A stretch of 64,000 bases of DNA from Sporomusa ovata DSM 2662 (GTDB taxonomy: Bacteria > Bacillota > Negativicutes > Sporomusales > Sporomusaceae). The position numbers and the translations under genes were made by a program. A model generated the notes under the pieces. It worked only from the letters and a program-made list of their open reading frames with translations, did not search any database and had not been told where the DNA came from. The stretch is from NCBI RefSeq assembly GCF_000445445.1, contig NZ_ASXP01000001.1, forward strand, positions 1,224,501 to 1,288,500, read 5' to 3'. Shown piece after piece: positions 28,063-37,040 of this stretch. Each line of letters starts with the position of its first letter. Positions within the stretch are counted from its first letter, which is position 1.

Positions 28063-28386
28063 CTATTTTAAGCAATTATTACTCCATTTAATTAATTCGC
28101 CAAATATATCTTTTAAATTATTGCCTTTATCAGTCATAGAGTATTCAACACGTGGTGGAACTTCAGGATAGACAGTTTTAATGATTACTCCTTTGGCTTC
28201 TAATTCATGCAATCGTAAAGACAATGTCTTAGGGCTTATTCCCTGTAGAGACTTTTGTAATTGACTAAATTGTTTTGTCCCTTCATAAAGATTCCACAAG
28301 ATCAAAAACGTCCACTTACTTCCAATAATAGAGAGCGTTTCTTTTAATGCGGCATTACATTTTTCACAAGTACAACATTTTTCCAT
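28063..28386 (-). CDS. HxlR-family transcriptional regulator
   Basis: Single winged helix-turn-helix repressor/activator of 107 residues. SIIGSKWTFLILWNLYEGTKQF, GISPKTLSLRLHELEAKGVI and VEYSMTDKGNNL are the HxlR signatures. The N-terminus is cysteine-rich (CCTCEKC), possibly redox- or metal-sensing as in some HxlR proteins such as HypR and YodB; this is inference. ATG at 28386 follows AGGAGA, so the open frame up to 28467 is not used. It is divergent from the next genes, with a palindromic operator candidate upstream. Confidence 0.88.
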   Translation of the reverse strand: MEKCCTCEKCNAALKETLSIIGSKWTFLILWNLYEGTKQFSQLQKSLQGISPKTLSLRLHELEAKGVIIKTVYPEVPPRVEYSMTDKGNNLKDIFGELIKWSNNCLK

Positions 28387-28458
28387 AGTTTCTCCTGGTA
28401 AAGTAGCTACAAATAATGTAACTACTTCCTTTTTTATAATGTTAACTCTATAATTAAT

Positions 28459-28477
28459 ATACCACAATGTATGGTAT
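28459..28477. promoter_or_regulatory. Candidate HxlR operator
   Basis: ATACCA (28459-28464), seven-base spacer, TGGTAT (28472-28477), about 75 bases upstream of the hxlR start in its own promoter region. Symmetry and position suit autoregulation. Confidence 0.5.
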
Positions 28478-28489
28478 TACATCTATCAA

Positions 28490-28693
28490 TGTATTAAGCG
28501 AAAAGGGATAAGCTTTTGTTACGATTGCACCGACTTTCCATGTGACTATTTACACCCTTACGCTGATCAAGCCGACCAAAGAACGCACAATACAAAAGTG
28601 TTTAATTCTTGTCTAATAAAAAAAATGGGGCTAGAAAAATGGGCAGAGGAAAAGGCCCATAAGGTCAAAGAGACTTATTTCAAGGGAAAATAA
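28490..28693 (+). pseudogene. DUF3795 protein remnant (N-terminus missing)
   Basis: An open stretch without start codon translates to CIKRKGISFCYDCTDFPCDYL and later NSCLIKKMGLEKWAEEK, ending in TAA at 28691. This matches the C-terminal part of small cysteine-rich DUF3795 proteins (KGIeFCyeCddFPC). The zinc-ligand-rich N-terminal half is absent; upstream is the hxlR promoter. Probably a deletion remnant. An intact DUF3795 gene lies at 44313-44600. Confidence 0.65.
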
Positions 28694-28789
28694 AATTAAA
28701 TGATTAGTATTTCATAGCTGAATTAACAACGGCCTATAGAGGCGGGAGTCTTGACTCGTATCCAAGCTAAAAGGAGGTATGATAACAGT

Positions 28790-29458
28790 ATGGCTACGAC
28801 GCATATAAACGAGGAACGATCAAAAAATGTGCATATCGGAAAATACGTTTATATCCTTGTATTTGATGGCATGGCCGATTGGGAACCGGCTATTGCTCTT
28901 TGTGAATTAAGACGGCGGGGACAACTCTCTGTTGTCAGTGTTGGTTTTTCAAAAGAGTCAATTACTACTATGGGTGGCTTAAAGGTAACGCCAGATATAA
29001 CCTTATCAGAGATCAGCTATGATAAAACACTGTTGTTACTATTACCAGGCGGCGAAATGTGGCAAAAGAAAAAACCTGAATTTAGGAAGTACTTTGATTA
29101 TATTGAGACTCTTGAAAGTATGTTAATTGACTTTCATAAACAAGGAGTGCCAATAGCAGCAATTTGCGGCGCTACAATAACGCTGGCCCGAGCCGGGCTT
29201 TTAAGAGGCATTAGACATACAAGCAATGCACCTGGCTTTCTAGATCAATTCGCACCTGATTATTGTAATGAATCGGATTATGTTGTTGATTTTGCAGTTC
29301 GCGATGGTAATATCATAACGGCTAACGGTGGAGGCTCGGTTGAGTTTGCCCGTCTCATAATTGAGCTCCTGAAAATTTATCCTGAATCTCAAATAGAAGA
29401 ATGGTATCAAATGTTCAAATGTTCAAAGAATTCATTTAGTCAATTGCCAAATTATTAA
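28790..29458 (+). CDS. DJ-1/PfpI family protein
   Basis: Class I glutamine-amidotransferase-like protein of 222 residues. VYILVFDGMADWEPA start, LLLPGGEMW, and the nucleophile elbow AAICGAT with the conserved cysteine near residue 133. ATG 28790 lies 12 bases after AGGAGG. Family members include deglycases, chaperones and proteases, so the activity is open. Its last ~125 bases are duplicated at 33313-33437 by the IS1634-type insertion downstream. Confidence 0.85.
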   Translation: MATTHINEERSKNVHIGKYVYILVFDGMADWEPAIALCELRRRGQLSVVSVGFSKESITTMGGLKVTPDITLSEISYDKTLLLLLPGGEMWQKKKPEFRKYFDYIETLESMLIDFHKQGVPIAAICGATITLARAGLLRGIRHTSNAPGFLDQFAPDYCNESDYVVDFAVRDGNIITANGGGSVEFARLIIELLKIYPESQIEEWYQMFKCSKNSFSQLPNY

Positions 29459-29940
29459 TAGTATAAATATATACTTTTAAAACCGATAGAAATTTTCAAA
29501 ATACTGTGGATGAAACGAAAACTAGCCTTAGTATAAATAAGGCTAGTAAGATAGTACCGCCACCTCCTTGCTTTAAAGAAATTGTGCTCTCATAAGGTGG
29601 TTACCCCGGCAACTCCCGCAACTCCCCGTAACTCCCGTATCCCCCGGCCTTTGCCGGAAAAAGCGTTCCGCAGGAGAAAAGCCGGGCGGTATTCCGTTAA
29701 AAAATCCGTACTGTTTAAGCGTAGCGAGTTTACGGATTTTAGGAATATCGCCCGGCTTTTCAGCTTTTGGAGGCGTGGGGCCTAGATTTTTTGTTACTTT
29801 TGGGGCAATGCCAAAAGTAAAACCCCTCATCTTGTATCCCATTGACTCAACATAAGACAAAGGAGTGATAAGCCAAAACCATCGCGAGAGCGATTTCGTA
29901 CTTCTATTGTTTCTATTGTTTCCTTCAAAAAATGGTATAA
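29334..29940. repeat. Left copy of 607-bp direct repeat flanking the IS1634-type element
   Basis: Aligned with 33313-33919 at a constant offset of 3979. The only difference seen is A at 29717 against G at 33696. The copy ends exactly where the CCCGA terminus of the insertion sequence begins. It contains the 3' end of the DJ-1/PfpI gene, a 10-bp hairpin at 29521-29547, and palindromic repeat copy 2. Best explained as a very long target-site duplication. Confidence 0.9.
29600..29835 (-). repeat. Dispersed palindromic repeat element, copy 2
   Basis: Same element as at 26325-26590 but inverted: AAAAGCCGGGC (29677-29687) pairs with GCCCGGCTTTT (29750-29760), with the inner stems preserved. Lies inside the long direct repeat. 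Confidence 0.8.
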
Positions 29941-30083
29941 CCCGACTTTTTACAGTTAGCAGAATATACGAAGCAGACAGAGTGGAATAATATGCTTATA
30001 AAATGCGGATTTCCGCATTTTTTTGCGCTTTTTATATTGTGTTATACTACAGATATGCTACAATATAAAGGAGGTGATGTTCC

Positions 30084-31459
30084 ATGATAAGAAAAGACCG
30101 TGTAAAGCGTGGTGGCGTTATTAAGACGCACATCCGTGTTGTCGAAGGGTATCGCCCTGGACCGGGGATGCCCACCAAGCAGCGTACTATTAGAAGTTTT
30201 GGTTATTTCGAAGATCAGCCAGATCCCGAGGCTTTCATGGCTATGGTGGAGGAGTTCGACGCTAACTTTAAAGATAATGTTCCCTTACGAATCGAAGTTG
30301 CAGCCAATGCGCTGATGTATGGTGGGGAAAACCGACGGCAGAACTACGGATACAAGTTCCTGGAGGCCGTCTATAATCTGCTCGAAATTAATTCGTTTAT
30401 CAAGGACTATGAAAAATTACACCGATTTCGAGGAGAATATTCACCCAGCGATATTTTCAAGTTTCTAGTGTTGGCAAGAATTCTCTGGCCGGACTCGAAG
30501 CGGGCCTCCTGTCAAAGGAAGGACAACTTCTACGGGATGCACACGAATTTCACACTGCCAGATATCTACAGATCGCTTGACCTCTTCGCGGATTTTGAGG
30601 TGGAGTTGCAGCGGCATTTGAACGAACGTGTCAAAAAGACGATCGGCCGCGACCTTTCCTATGCATTCTATGACGTGACCAATTATTTCTTCGAGATCGA
30701 TTTTCCCAATGGCGAGGATGACCTTCGGAAAAGAGGCGTATCGAAAGAACACCGCACCGACCCTATTGCCGCAATGGGGCTGTTTATGGATTCCAACGGG
30801 TTACCGGTCAGTATGTCGGTATTCCCCGGCAACACAAGCGATTCTCTTACGCTTCAGCCGACTATGAAGGATATCAAGGATTCGTACGGATTAGGAAGAC
30901 TGATCGTGGTGGCCGACAAGGGGCTCAACTCGTCAAAGAATATCGACGCTATCGTGTACAACGGGGACGGTTTTGTATTCTCACAGATACTAAAAGGAAA
31001 AAAAGGCCAGCGTTACAATGAAAAGCTATTTGACTCAAGCGGATGGACATCAAACGAAAAGGATACGTACAGATTCAAGTTGTTCGAAGAAGAATACGAG
31101 GGAAAGGACCAGGATGGAAAAAAAGAAATCCGGGTAAGAAAAGTACTTTTATATCGGAGCAAAGCAGAAGCCGACATGGCGAAGCGCAAACGGGAAGAAA
31201 AACTGGAAAAGGCAGCGCGTTCGGTCAAAAACAATGCCTACAGTATTCCAAAAGGTGTCGACGAATATACAAAAGAAGCCATCGTTGACAAAGAGACCGG
31301 GGAGATATTGGAAAACACAAAAAAGCTCCGCAGCGTGGACTTGGAAAAGGCGGAGAAAGACGCGATGTATGATGGGTATTTTTGCATTATTACTAGCGAA
31401 ATGGACTACGATGAGCGGAGAATTCGACAGGTGTACAGCGGACTCTGGCAGATAGAACA
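30084..31459 (+). pseudogene. IS1634-family transposase, 5' part
   Basis: Encodes about 458 residues of an IS4-superfamily DDE transposase: AFYDVTNYFFE (first Asp), VVADKGLNSSKN (second Asp) and the beginning of the catalytic Glu motif WQIE. AGGAGGTG precedes the ATG. The frame is cut at codon 459 by the IS3-family element; removing the insertion and one ACA duplication restores GAA-CAG-TCA-TTT (EQSF) and one continuous 597-residue protein. The open frame past the junction encodes a few foreign residues only. Presumably inactive. Confidence 0.88.
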
Positions 31460-31537
31460 TGGTACTATGTCAAGAAAAAGTACAACTTAAATGTGGAATT
31501 TAGCCCAACAAACATTTTGTAAATATATGTATTTTTC

Positions 31538-32434
31538 TTACCCTGCAAGCTGTACTTTCTTATGCACTTTTTCATATTGATCTGGTGAAAGATATCCACA
31601 ATGACCATGGATTCTTCTTGTATTATAAAAAGTCTCGATATATTCAAAAATCAATCGATATGCATGCCTATAATCAAAGATCTTGTATCTGTTTAGCCAT
31701 TCTCTCTTTATTAAAGCATGAAATGCTTCAATACATGCATTGTCCCAAGGATAGGCTTTCTTTGAATAGCTCAGTATCATTCCTTCCGTCGCATTTCGGT
31801 AATCCTTTGATACGTACTGACATCCCCTGTCACTATGCATTACCAGGGGTCTGTCAATTTTGCGTTTTTCTTTGGCTTTATTTATTGTCGCTATAACATG
31901 TTCTGTTTCCAGCGTATGACTCAATGTCCATGCAATAATCTTTCGTGAAAATAAATCCATTATACTTGTAAGGTATACAAAGCCATCCAATGTCCAGATA
32001 TAAGTAATATCTGAGCACCATACAGCATTTGGTTCCTTTGGATTGAACTGCTCATTTAATACATTTATTAATTTGCTGTCAAAATCCGAATTGATGGTGG
32101 TTACGGTATAAGGTTTAATATACTGAGCCTTAATTCCCATTTCTCTCATATAGTTCCCAACCGTTTTTTCAGCAATGACTTCACCCTGAGTAAGAAGTTT
32201 CTCCTTTATTTTAGGAGCCCCATAATTCTGATGAGATTCGTCATATATTTCCTGTATCTTTTGCTTAATTCTCGCTTTCCTTTTTGATTGCTCAGAGGGA
32301 GATCTCTTGAGCCAGGCAGTATAGCCTGATCTTGAAACGCCTAAATGCTTCAACATTCCGCTGATAGAAACCCGGCGTTTTTTATCGAGTTCTTCTTTTT
32401 TAGCGGTAACTTCAATGTATATGGCTTCTGTCAT
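31538..32434 (-). CDS. IS3-family transposase OrfB (DDE integrase domain)
   Basis: 298 residues. HTH_21-like segment (LKHLGVSRSGYTAWLKR) then rve integrase core: WCSDITYI (Asp), HSDRGCQY (Asp) and NACIEAFHALIKREW (Glu). Overlaps orfA by four bases (ATGA); production as an OrfAB fusion by -1 frameshifting is expected for the family. Confidence 0.93.
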   Translation of the reverse strand: MTEAIYIEVTAKKEELDKKRRVSISGMLKHLGVSRSGYTAWLKRSPSEQSKRKARIKQKIQEIYDESHQNYGAPKIKEKLLTQGEVIAEKTVGNYMREMGIKAQYIKPYTVTTINSDFDSKLINVLNEQFNPKEPNAVWCSDITYIWTLDGFVYLTSIMDLFSRKIIAWTLSHTLETEHVIATINKAKEKRKIDRPLVMHSDRGCQYVSKDYRNATEGMILSYSKKAYPWDNACIEAFHALIKREWLNRYKIFDYRHAYRLIFEYIETFYNTRRIHGHCGYLSPDQYEKVHKKVQLAG

Positions 32435-32718
32435 TTTCCCAGAATGTTGATTGCTTTTTTTAATACATCAAGTGCATCCTGCGCATCACGTAACTCCTTC
32501 TTTAAGCGCGCGATTTCTTTAGCTTCATCACTTGAATAATTACCCGCTCCCCTGGTTGGTACTTTTCCACCTTGTTCTTTTGCAGCATTTGCCCATTTGC
32601 TTAATGCTGATTTACTGATGCCTAGATTTTTAGCACATCCATTCACACCTAAATCCTTATGGTCATTGTAATAAACCACTGCATCTTCTTTAAATTTCTG
32701 AGTATAGTGTATGGCCAT
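32431..32718 (-). CDS. IS3-family transposase OrfA (helix-turn-helix)
   Basis: 95 residues. HTH domain (KFKEDAVVYYNDHK, NLGISKSALSKW) followed by a leucine-zipper-like coiled coil (EIARLKKELRDAQDALDVLKKA). ATG at 32718 follows GGGGGA; the in-frame ATG at 32733 overlaps that site. Near its end an A7G run coding LKKA is a probable -1 slippage site joining OrfA to OrfB. Confidence 0.9.
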   Translation of the reverse strand: MAIHYTQKFKEDAVVYYNDHKDLGVNGCAKNLGISKSALSKWANAAKEQGGKVPTRGAGNYSSDEAKEIARLKKELRDAQDALDVLKKAINILGK

Positions 32719-32807
32719 GTTAAGTCCCCCCATCTTGTTAGTTATTGTAACAATTTATTGGGAACTTTCCATATTTAATTTGCACTATTTTTATTCTAGC
32801 ACCAACA

Positions 32808-33225
32808 GTCATTTAGAATTATGAAAACCGATCTTTATGCCAGACCCGTATTCGTTAGCAAAAACGAACATATACGTGCGCATTTTCTGATCTGTTTCGT
32901 CGCGCTTCTTGTAATCCGAATTATTCAGCATCGTATGGGAGAAAAAGCTCTGTCGGCCGAGCGAATTGCAAGAGCACTGGGTACCGCGACATGTCAGGTT
33001 TTGAAGGGTGGTATCATTCACCTCGACGATGTCGGCGGTGCGATTGCATTTCAAAAGGTGCGAAACAAAAAAGGCGAGATAGTGGATACGTTGGTCTATT
33101 CGGATAAAGACGAAATCGCGCTGGACTACAAGTTAATTCAGGAAACGTTCGGCACGAATTTTTACAATGTTTATCCGAGGCAGGAGGTATTCAATAAATT
33201 CCTAAAAAATATTACTGTAGCATAA
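32808..33225 (+). pseudogene. IS1634-family transposase, 3' part
   Basis: Continues the interrupted transposase: SFRIMKTDLYARPVFV completes the catalytic Glu region and HIRAHFLICFVALLV the adjoining helix, ending at TAA 33225. In frame with 30084-31459 when the IS3-family insertion and one ACA are removed. Confidence 0.88.
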
Positions 33226-33312
33226 CAGAATTTACATATGAATCAACTACAAAGAAGCCCGTAGTTTCAACGGCTAGGGGCTTCTCGCGTTTTTTAAACT
33301 GTAAAACTCGGG

Positions 33313-33437
33313 GCTCGGTTGAGTTTGCCCGTCTCATAATTGAGCTCCTGAAAATTTATCCTGAATCTCAAATAGAAGAATGGTATCAAATGTTCAAATG
33401 TTCAAAGAATTCATTTAGTCAATTGCCAAATTATTAA
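33313..33437 (+). pseudogene. 3' fragment of the DJ-1/PfpI gene
   Basis: Repeats the last 41 codons and stop of the gene ending at 29458 (SVEFARLIIELLKIYP onward). No start; created by the target duplication. Confidence 0.85.
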
Positions 33438-33578
33438 TAGTATAAATATATACTTTTAAAACCGATAGAAATTTTCAAAATACTGTGGATGAAACGAAAA
33501 CTAGCCTTAGTATAAATAAGGCTAGTAAGATAGTACCGCCACCTCCTTGCTTTAAAGAAATTGTGCTCTCATAAGGTG

Positions 33579-33814
33579 GTTACCCCGGCAACTCCCGCAA
33601 CTCCCCGTAACTCCCGTATCCCCCGGCCTTTGCCGGAAAAAGCGTTCCGCAGGAGAAAAGCCGGGCGGTATTCCGTTAAAAAATCCGTACTGTTTGAGCG
33701 TAGCGAGTTTACGGATTTTAGGAATATCGCCCGGCTTTTCAGCTTTTGGAGGCGTGGGGCCTAGATTTTTTGTTACTTTTGGGGCAATGCCAAAAGTAAA
33801 ACCCCTCATCTTGT
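33579..33814 (-). repeat. Dispersed palindromic repeat element, copy 3
   Basis: Duplicate of copy 2 in the right direct repeat, differing at 33696. Not independent of copy 2. Confidence 0.8.
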
Positions 33815-34102
33815 ATCCCATTGACTCAACATAAGACAAAGGAGTGATAAGCCAAAACCATCGCGAGAGCGATTTCGTACTTCTATTGTTTCTATTGTTT
33901 CCTTCAAAAAATGGTATAATATAGTTAAATTAGGGCAAGTCCGGCCGGTTCTGTGAACTCCTACTCGACCTTGATTCTTCTCCCAGGATCAAAACTGGAC
34001 GTTTATGTTCGAGACTTATAGCCGAGAAACTTATGATGGTCATTACATCATCGGTTACGGTGTGCTATAGTAGATTGAAGTTTGCTAATTCATGGAGGAA
34101 AT

Positions 34103-35305
34103 ATGTCAGATAGTACACAGATTGTAGTCGATTTTGCAAATTTGTCAGACATCACATTAATTATTATCAATGTAAGTAGAGTCGTTTTTGTTATAGTAAA
34201 TATATGGCTATTTTATTCCTTTTTAACAGCGAAAAACCGGCCTATTTGGTTTCAGATAATAGCCTTTGCTGGTACATGGGCGACGATAAATTGCCTGCGC
34301 GATTTTATTATGCCAATAGCACCGAACCATTATTGGGTTGGTTATATACTAAGCCTATTGTTACTAATTCCTCTTTCGCTTGTTTTTAAGGAAACTCTCC
34401 ATGCAAAACTATTTGTTTTTTTTATGGTTTCTTCCTTTTCGCAGGCTTATTTTTCCATTTTTTGTAGTTTAGAAATTTTGGCGCTTAAGAATATGGTAGG
34501 CTGGTTGCTGTTAGCAGGACTTTTGCTGGAACTGGCTTGTATACCATTAATACGAAAATATATTAGGCCTCATATTAAAAATATCCTTGATGTCCTTGAT
34601 CAGCAACATCGTGTTTTTTCTTTTTTTCCCATGCTGTCTTTTGCATTGGTGGCTTTTTATGCCGGGCAAACGACATATTCGTTGTTTACATGTATTCCTT
34701 TAGTACTATTCACATTAATGATGGGATTTTCTTATTACCTGATCGCAGTATCCATAGACCAGACTAAGTATAATCAACAATTAGAGTTGACATCAAGAAC
34801 AGATAGTTTGACAAGCCTTTATAACCGGCGGCATATGGAAACGAGAATTCAGGAAGAGCATGAGCAGTATCAACGAACTGGTATGGAGTTTGCGTTGATT
34901 AGTATTGATGTTGACTTGTTCAAAGTGATTAATGACAGGTATGGGCATGCCTGTGGCGATTTCCTGTTGCAGTCTGTAGCTGAAGATATTCGTAAATCTG
35001 TAAGGCAGTCTGATACTGTTGCGCGGTGGGGTGGCGATGAATTTCTCTTGTTGCTGCCGGGAACAAATGCGAAAATCGCTATGGAGTTGGCTGAACGTAT
35101 CAGCAAGACTGTGGAGAAACACCGGTATGTTTATGAAAATAATACCTTAGCGGTGACAGTGACAATCGGCGTTGCTGTAATTAAGAGCGGCGATGCCGCG
35201 GATGGTATCATTAAGAACGCAGATACAGGTATGTATCAGGGGAAACGTGTCGGCAGAAACCGCGTAGTGTTTTTTGATAATTTAGATGCGGGGGTAACTC
35301 TCTAA
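34103..35305 (+). CDS. Membrane-bound diguanylate cyclase (GGDEF)
   Basis: Makes cyclic di-GMP from two GTP. Residues about 10-215 hold six or so hydrophobic helices forming a membrane sensor; the GGDEF domain starts near residue 235 (RTDSLTSLYNRRHME). The active site RWGGDEF is intact, and RQSD five residues before it is an RxxD product-inhibition site. 400 residues; ATG 34103 after GGAGGAA. No effector or partner gene adjacent, so its input is unknown. Confidence 0.92.
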   Translation: MSDSTQIVVDFANLSDITLIIINVSRVVFVIVNIWLFYSFLTAKNRPIWFQIIAFAGTWATINCLRDFIMPIAPNHYWVGYILSLLLLIPLSLVFKETLHAKLFVFFMVSSFSQAYFSIFCSLEILALKNMVGWLLLAGLLLELACIPLIRKYIRPHIKNILDVLDQQHRVFSFFPMLSFALVAFYAGQTTYSLFTCIPLVLFTLMMGFSYYLIAVSIDQTKYNQQLELTSRTDSLTSLYNRRHMETRIQEEHEQYQRTGMEFALISIDVDLFKVINDRYGHACGDFLLQSVAEDIRKSVRQSDTVARWGGDEFLLLLPGTNAKIAMELAERISKTVEKHRYVYENNTLAVTVTIGVAVIKSGDAADGIIKNADTGMYQGKRVGRNRVVFFDNLDAGVTL

Positions 35306-35356
35306 ATTTTGCATAAATAGTGTCAATAACTCCTGAAAGTTATTACAAACACAATC

Positions 35357-35365
35357 TGCTATAAT
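35357..35365 (+). promoter_or_regulatory. Extended -10 promoter element of the ABC importer operon
   Basis: TGCTATAAT (35357-35365) is an extended -10; no good -35 at normal spacing. About 80 bases upstream of the importer gene. Confidence 0.5.
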
Positions 35366-35447
35366 ACAATATAGCAGGAAATACGATTAAATGTAGAGAA
35401 AATAGCGATAACTTACAAGAAAGGTAAATAAGTAAAGGAGCGAAGTC

Positions 35448-37040
35448 ATGAAAAACAAAGCGGTTATGGTAGTATTGCTTTTTATTATGCTTTTGTCGCT
35501 CGTCGGGTGTAATGGCGGAACCGGAAAAACCACAAAGTCGTCAACGGCCATCCAGGGTGATACAAAAACTGCCGTAATAAATGAAAACACTAAACTAAAA
35601 ACAGCTGCGGATTTAAAAAATAAACGCATTGGGGTTTTACTCGGATCTATTCACGATGGATATGTTACCAAAACATATCCCCAGGCCCAGCTATTGCAGT
35701 ATAAAAGCTCGCCAGACCTAATTCTTGGCGTAAAGTCTGGAAAAGTTGACGCCGCTTTTTATAACCGGGAAACACTGATCGAAGTCTTTCGGAACGATAA
35801 TGAATTGGCTTTTTTGGAAGAAAGAGTGTATTCAACTCCTATCGGTATTGGCTTTAATAAGCAAAATAGCGGTTTGCGAGAGCAGTTTAATGCTTTTTTA
35901 AAACAAAGCAAAGAAAACGGCGTGTATGACGATATGGTTAATCGTTGGATCAATAACGGTGTTACCGATATGCCGGTGATTGATAATCCAAAAACCAATG
36001 GTGTCCTTATCGTAGGTATGGTAAGTGATAAAGGACTGCCTTTCGCGATTGTTAAAGATAATAAGCTGGTAGGTTTTGATGTAGAACTTTCCGAACGATT
36101 CGCGGCCTATCTGGGGAAAGAACTTAAACCGGTCGATACAGAGTTTGGTAGCTTAGTTACCGCTGTTGCTACCAAAAAGATTGACATGATTGCCAGTTCT
36201 ATGATGATAACAGAAGAAAGAAAGCAGCAAATTGATTTTTCTGACCCCTATTATGAATTGGGGGCAAGTGTGTTTGCCCTTAAAAAGAATATTGCCAAAT
36301 ATGATGAACAGCCAGATACAGCAGCTGCCATACCATTAATAAAAAATCTGTCTGCTAGGTTTCATAATAATATTATCCGTGAAAATCGCTATTTACTTAT
36401 ATTTGACGGCTTAAAAACAACGGCGGTAATCGCTCTGGCGGCCGCAATTTTTGGTACTCTGCTTGGCGCTTTGGTCTGTTTTATGCGAATGAGCAGAACC
36501 TGGCTTGCAAATACTATCGCCAGGTTCTATATTTCCATCATGCGGGGAATCCCGGTACTTGTACTGCTTATGATTATTTTCTATGTAGTGTTTGCCTCGG
36601 TAGATATTAGTCCTATCCTTGTGGCTGTTTTGGCCTTTGGTATGAATTTTGCAGCTTATGTTTCTGAAATGTTTCGGATGTCAATTGAAAGTATAGATAA
36701 AGGCCAAACAGAAGCCGGGATTGCAGGCGGCTTTACCAAAACCCAGACTTTCTTTTATATTATAATGCCACAGGCAATACGGCGGGTGCTTCCTGTCTAT
36801 AAGGGAGAATTAATTTCCTTAGTAAAGATGACTTCAATCGTTGGCTACATTGCGGTACAGGACTTGACAAAGGCTAGTGATATTATCAGGAGTCGTACCT
36901 TTGATGCGTTCTTCCCCCTTATCATGGTAGCTGTGCTTTACTTTCTTGTGTCATGGTCACTTGCTCTTGTTCTGGACTATATGGAAGCAAGAAGTAATCC
37001 GAAAAGAAACCGTAACGCAGGGAGGGTGACAAATGATTAA
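35448..37040 (+). CDS. Amino-acid ABC transporter: substrate-binding domain fused to permease
   Basis: Polar amino-acid importer. A lipoprotein signal ends LLSLVGC (Cys21). Residues about 45-180 resemble the second lobe plus C-terminal return helix of family 3 binding proteins (DLKNKRIGVLLGS, then FNAFLKQSKENGVYDDMVNRW); residues 185-285 resemble the first lobe (PFAIVKDNKLVGFDVELSERFAAYLG...IDFSDPYYE). The lobes therefore appear in swapped order, as in a circular permutation. From about 305 comes a HisM/GlnP-type permease with five or so helices and the EAGIAGG EAA-loop motif. 530 residues. Overlaps the ATPase gene by eight bases. Confidence 0.85.
   Translation: MKNKAVMVVLLFIMLLSLVGCNGGTGKTTKSSTAIQGDTKTAVINENTKLKTAADLKNKRIGVLLGSIHDGYVTKTYPQAQLLQYKSSPDLILGVKSGKVDAAFYNRETLIEVFRNDNELAFLEERVYSTPIGIGFNKQNSGLREQFNAFLKQSKENGVYDDMVNRWINNGVTDMPVIDNPKTNGVLIVGMVSDKGLPFAIVKDNKLVGFDVELSERFAAYLGKELKPVDTEFGSLVTAVATKKIDMIASSMMITEERKQQIDFSDPYYELGASVFALKKNIAKYDEQPDTAAAIPLIKNLSARFHNNIIRENRYLLIFDGLKTTAVIALAAAIFGTLLGALVCFMRMSRTWLANTIARFYISIMRGIPVLVLLMIIFYVVFASVDISPILVAVLAFGMNFAAYVSEMFRMSIESIDKGQTEAGIAGGFTKTQTFFYIIMPQAIRRVLPVYKGELISLVKMTSIVGYIAVQDLTKASDIIRSRTFDAFFPLIMVAVLYFLVSWSLALVLDYMEARSNPKRNRNAGRVTND

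Larger units (their letters stand above)
31460..32804 (-). mobile_element. IS3-family (IS150-group) insertion sequence, apparently intact
   Basis: 1345 bp. Termini are TGGTACTATGTCAAG at 31460 and, read from the other end, TGGTGCTAGAATAAA, giving imperfect inverted repeats with TG..CA ends. A 3-bp ACA target duplication (31457-31459 and 32805-32807) flanks it. Two overlapping genes on the minus strand encode OrfA and OrfB. It sits inside and disrupts the IS1634-type transposase gene. Confidence 0.88.
29941..33312 (+). mobile_element. IS1634-family insertion sequence, interrupted by an IS3-family element
   Basis: Ends are related inverted repeats: CCCGACTTTTTACAGTT at 29941 and, on the other strand from 33312, CCCGAGTTTTACAGTTT. 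It carries one IS4-superfamily DDE transposase now split by a 1345-bp insertion. Without that insertion the element would be about 2.0 kb. It is flanked by 607-bp direct repeats; IS1634 of Mycoplasma mycoides is known for unusually long, variable target duplications. Confidence 0.85.
33313..33919. repeat. Right copy of 607-bp direct repeat flanking the IS1634-type element
   Basis: Copy of 29334-29940 beginning directly after the TCGGG terminus of the insertion sequence and ending ATGGTATAA, after which the sequences diverge. It includes a headless 3' fragment of the DJ-1/PfpI gene and palindromic repeat copy 3. Confidence 0.9.

Noticed and set aside
29521..29547. Perfect 10-bp hairpin after the DJ-1/PfpI gene as a terminator
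   Set aside because: No U-tract follows; noted only as a structure inside the long direct repeat.
29573..29860. 95-residue minus-strand frame, and its duplicate at 33552-33839
   Set aside because: Same palindromic repeat element inside the long direct repeat, no translation signals.
29334..33919. Composite transposon bounded by the 607-bp repeats
   Set aside because: The repeats have no transposase or inverted ends of their own and abut the insertion-sequence ends exactly, which fits a target duplication better.
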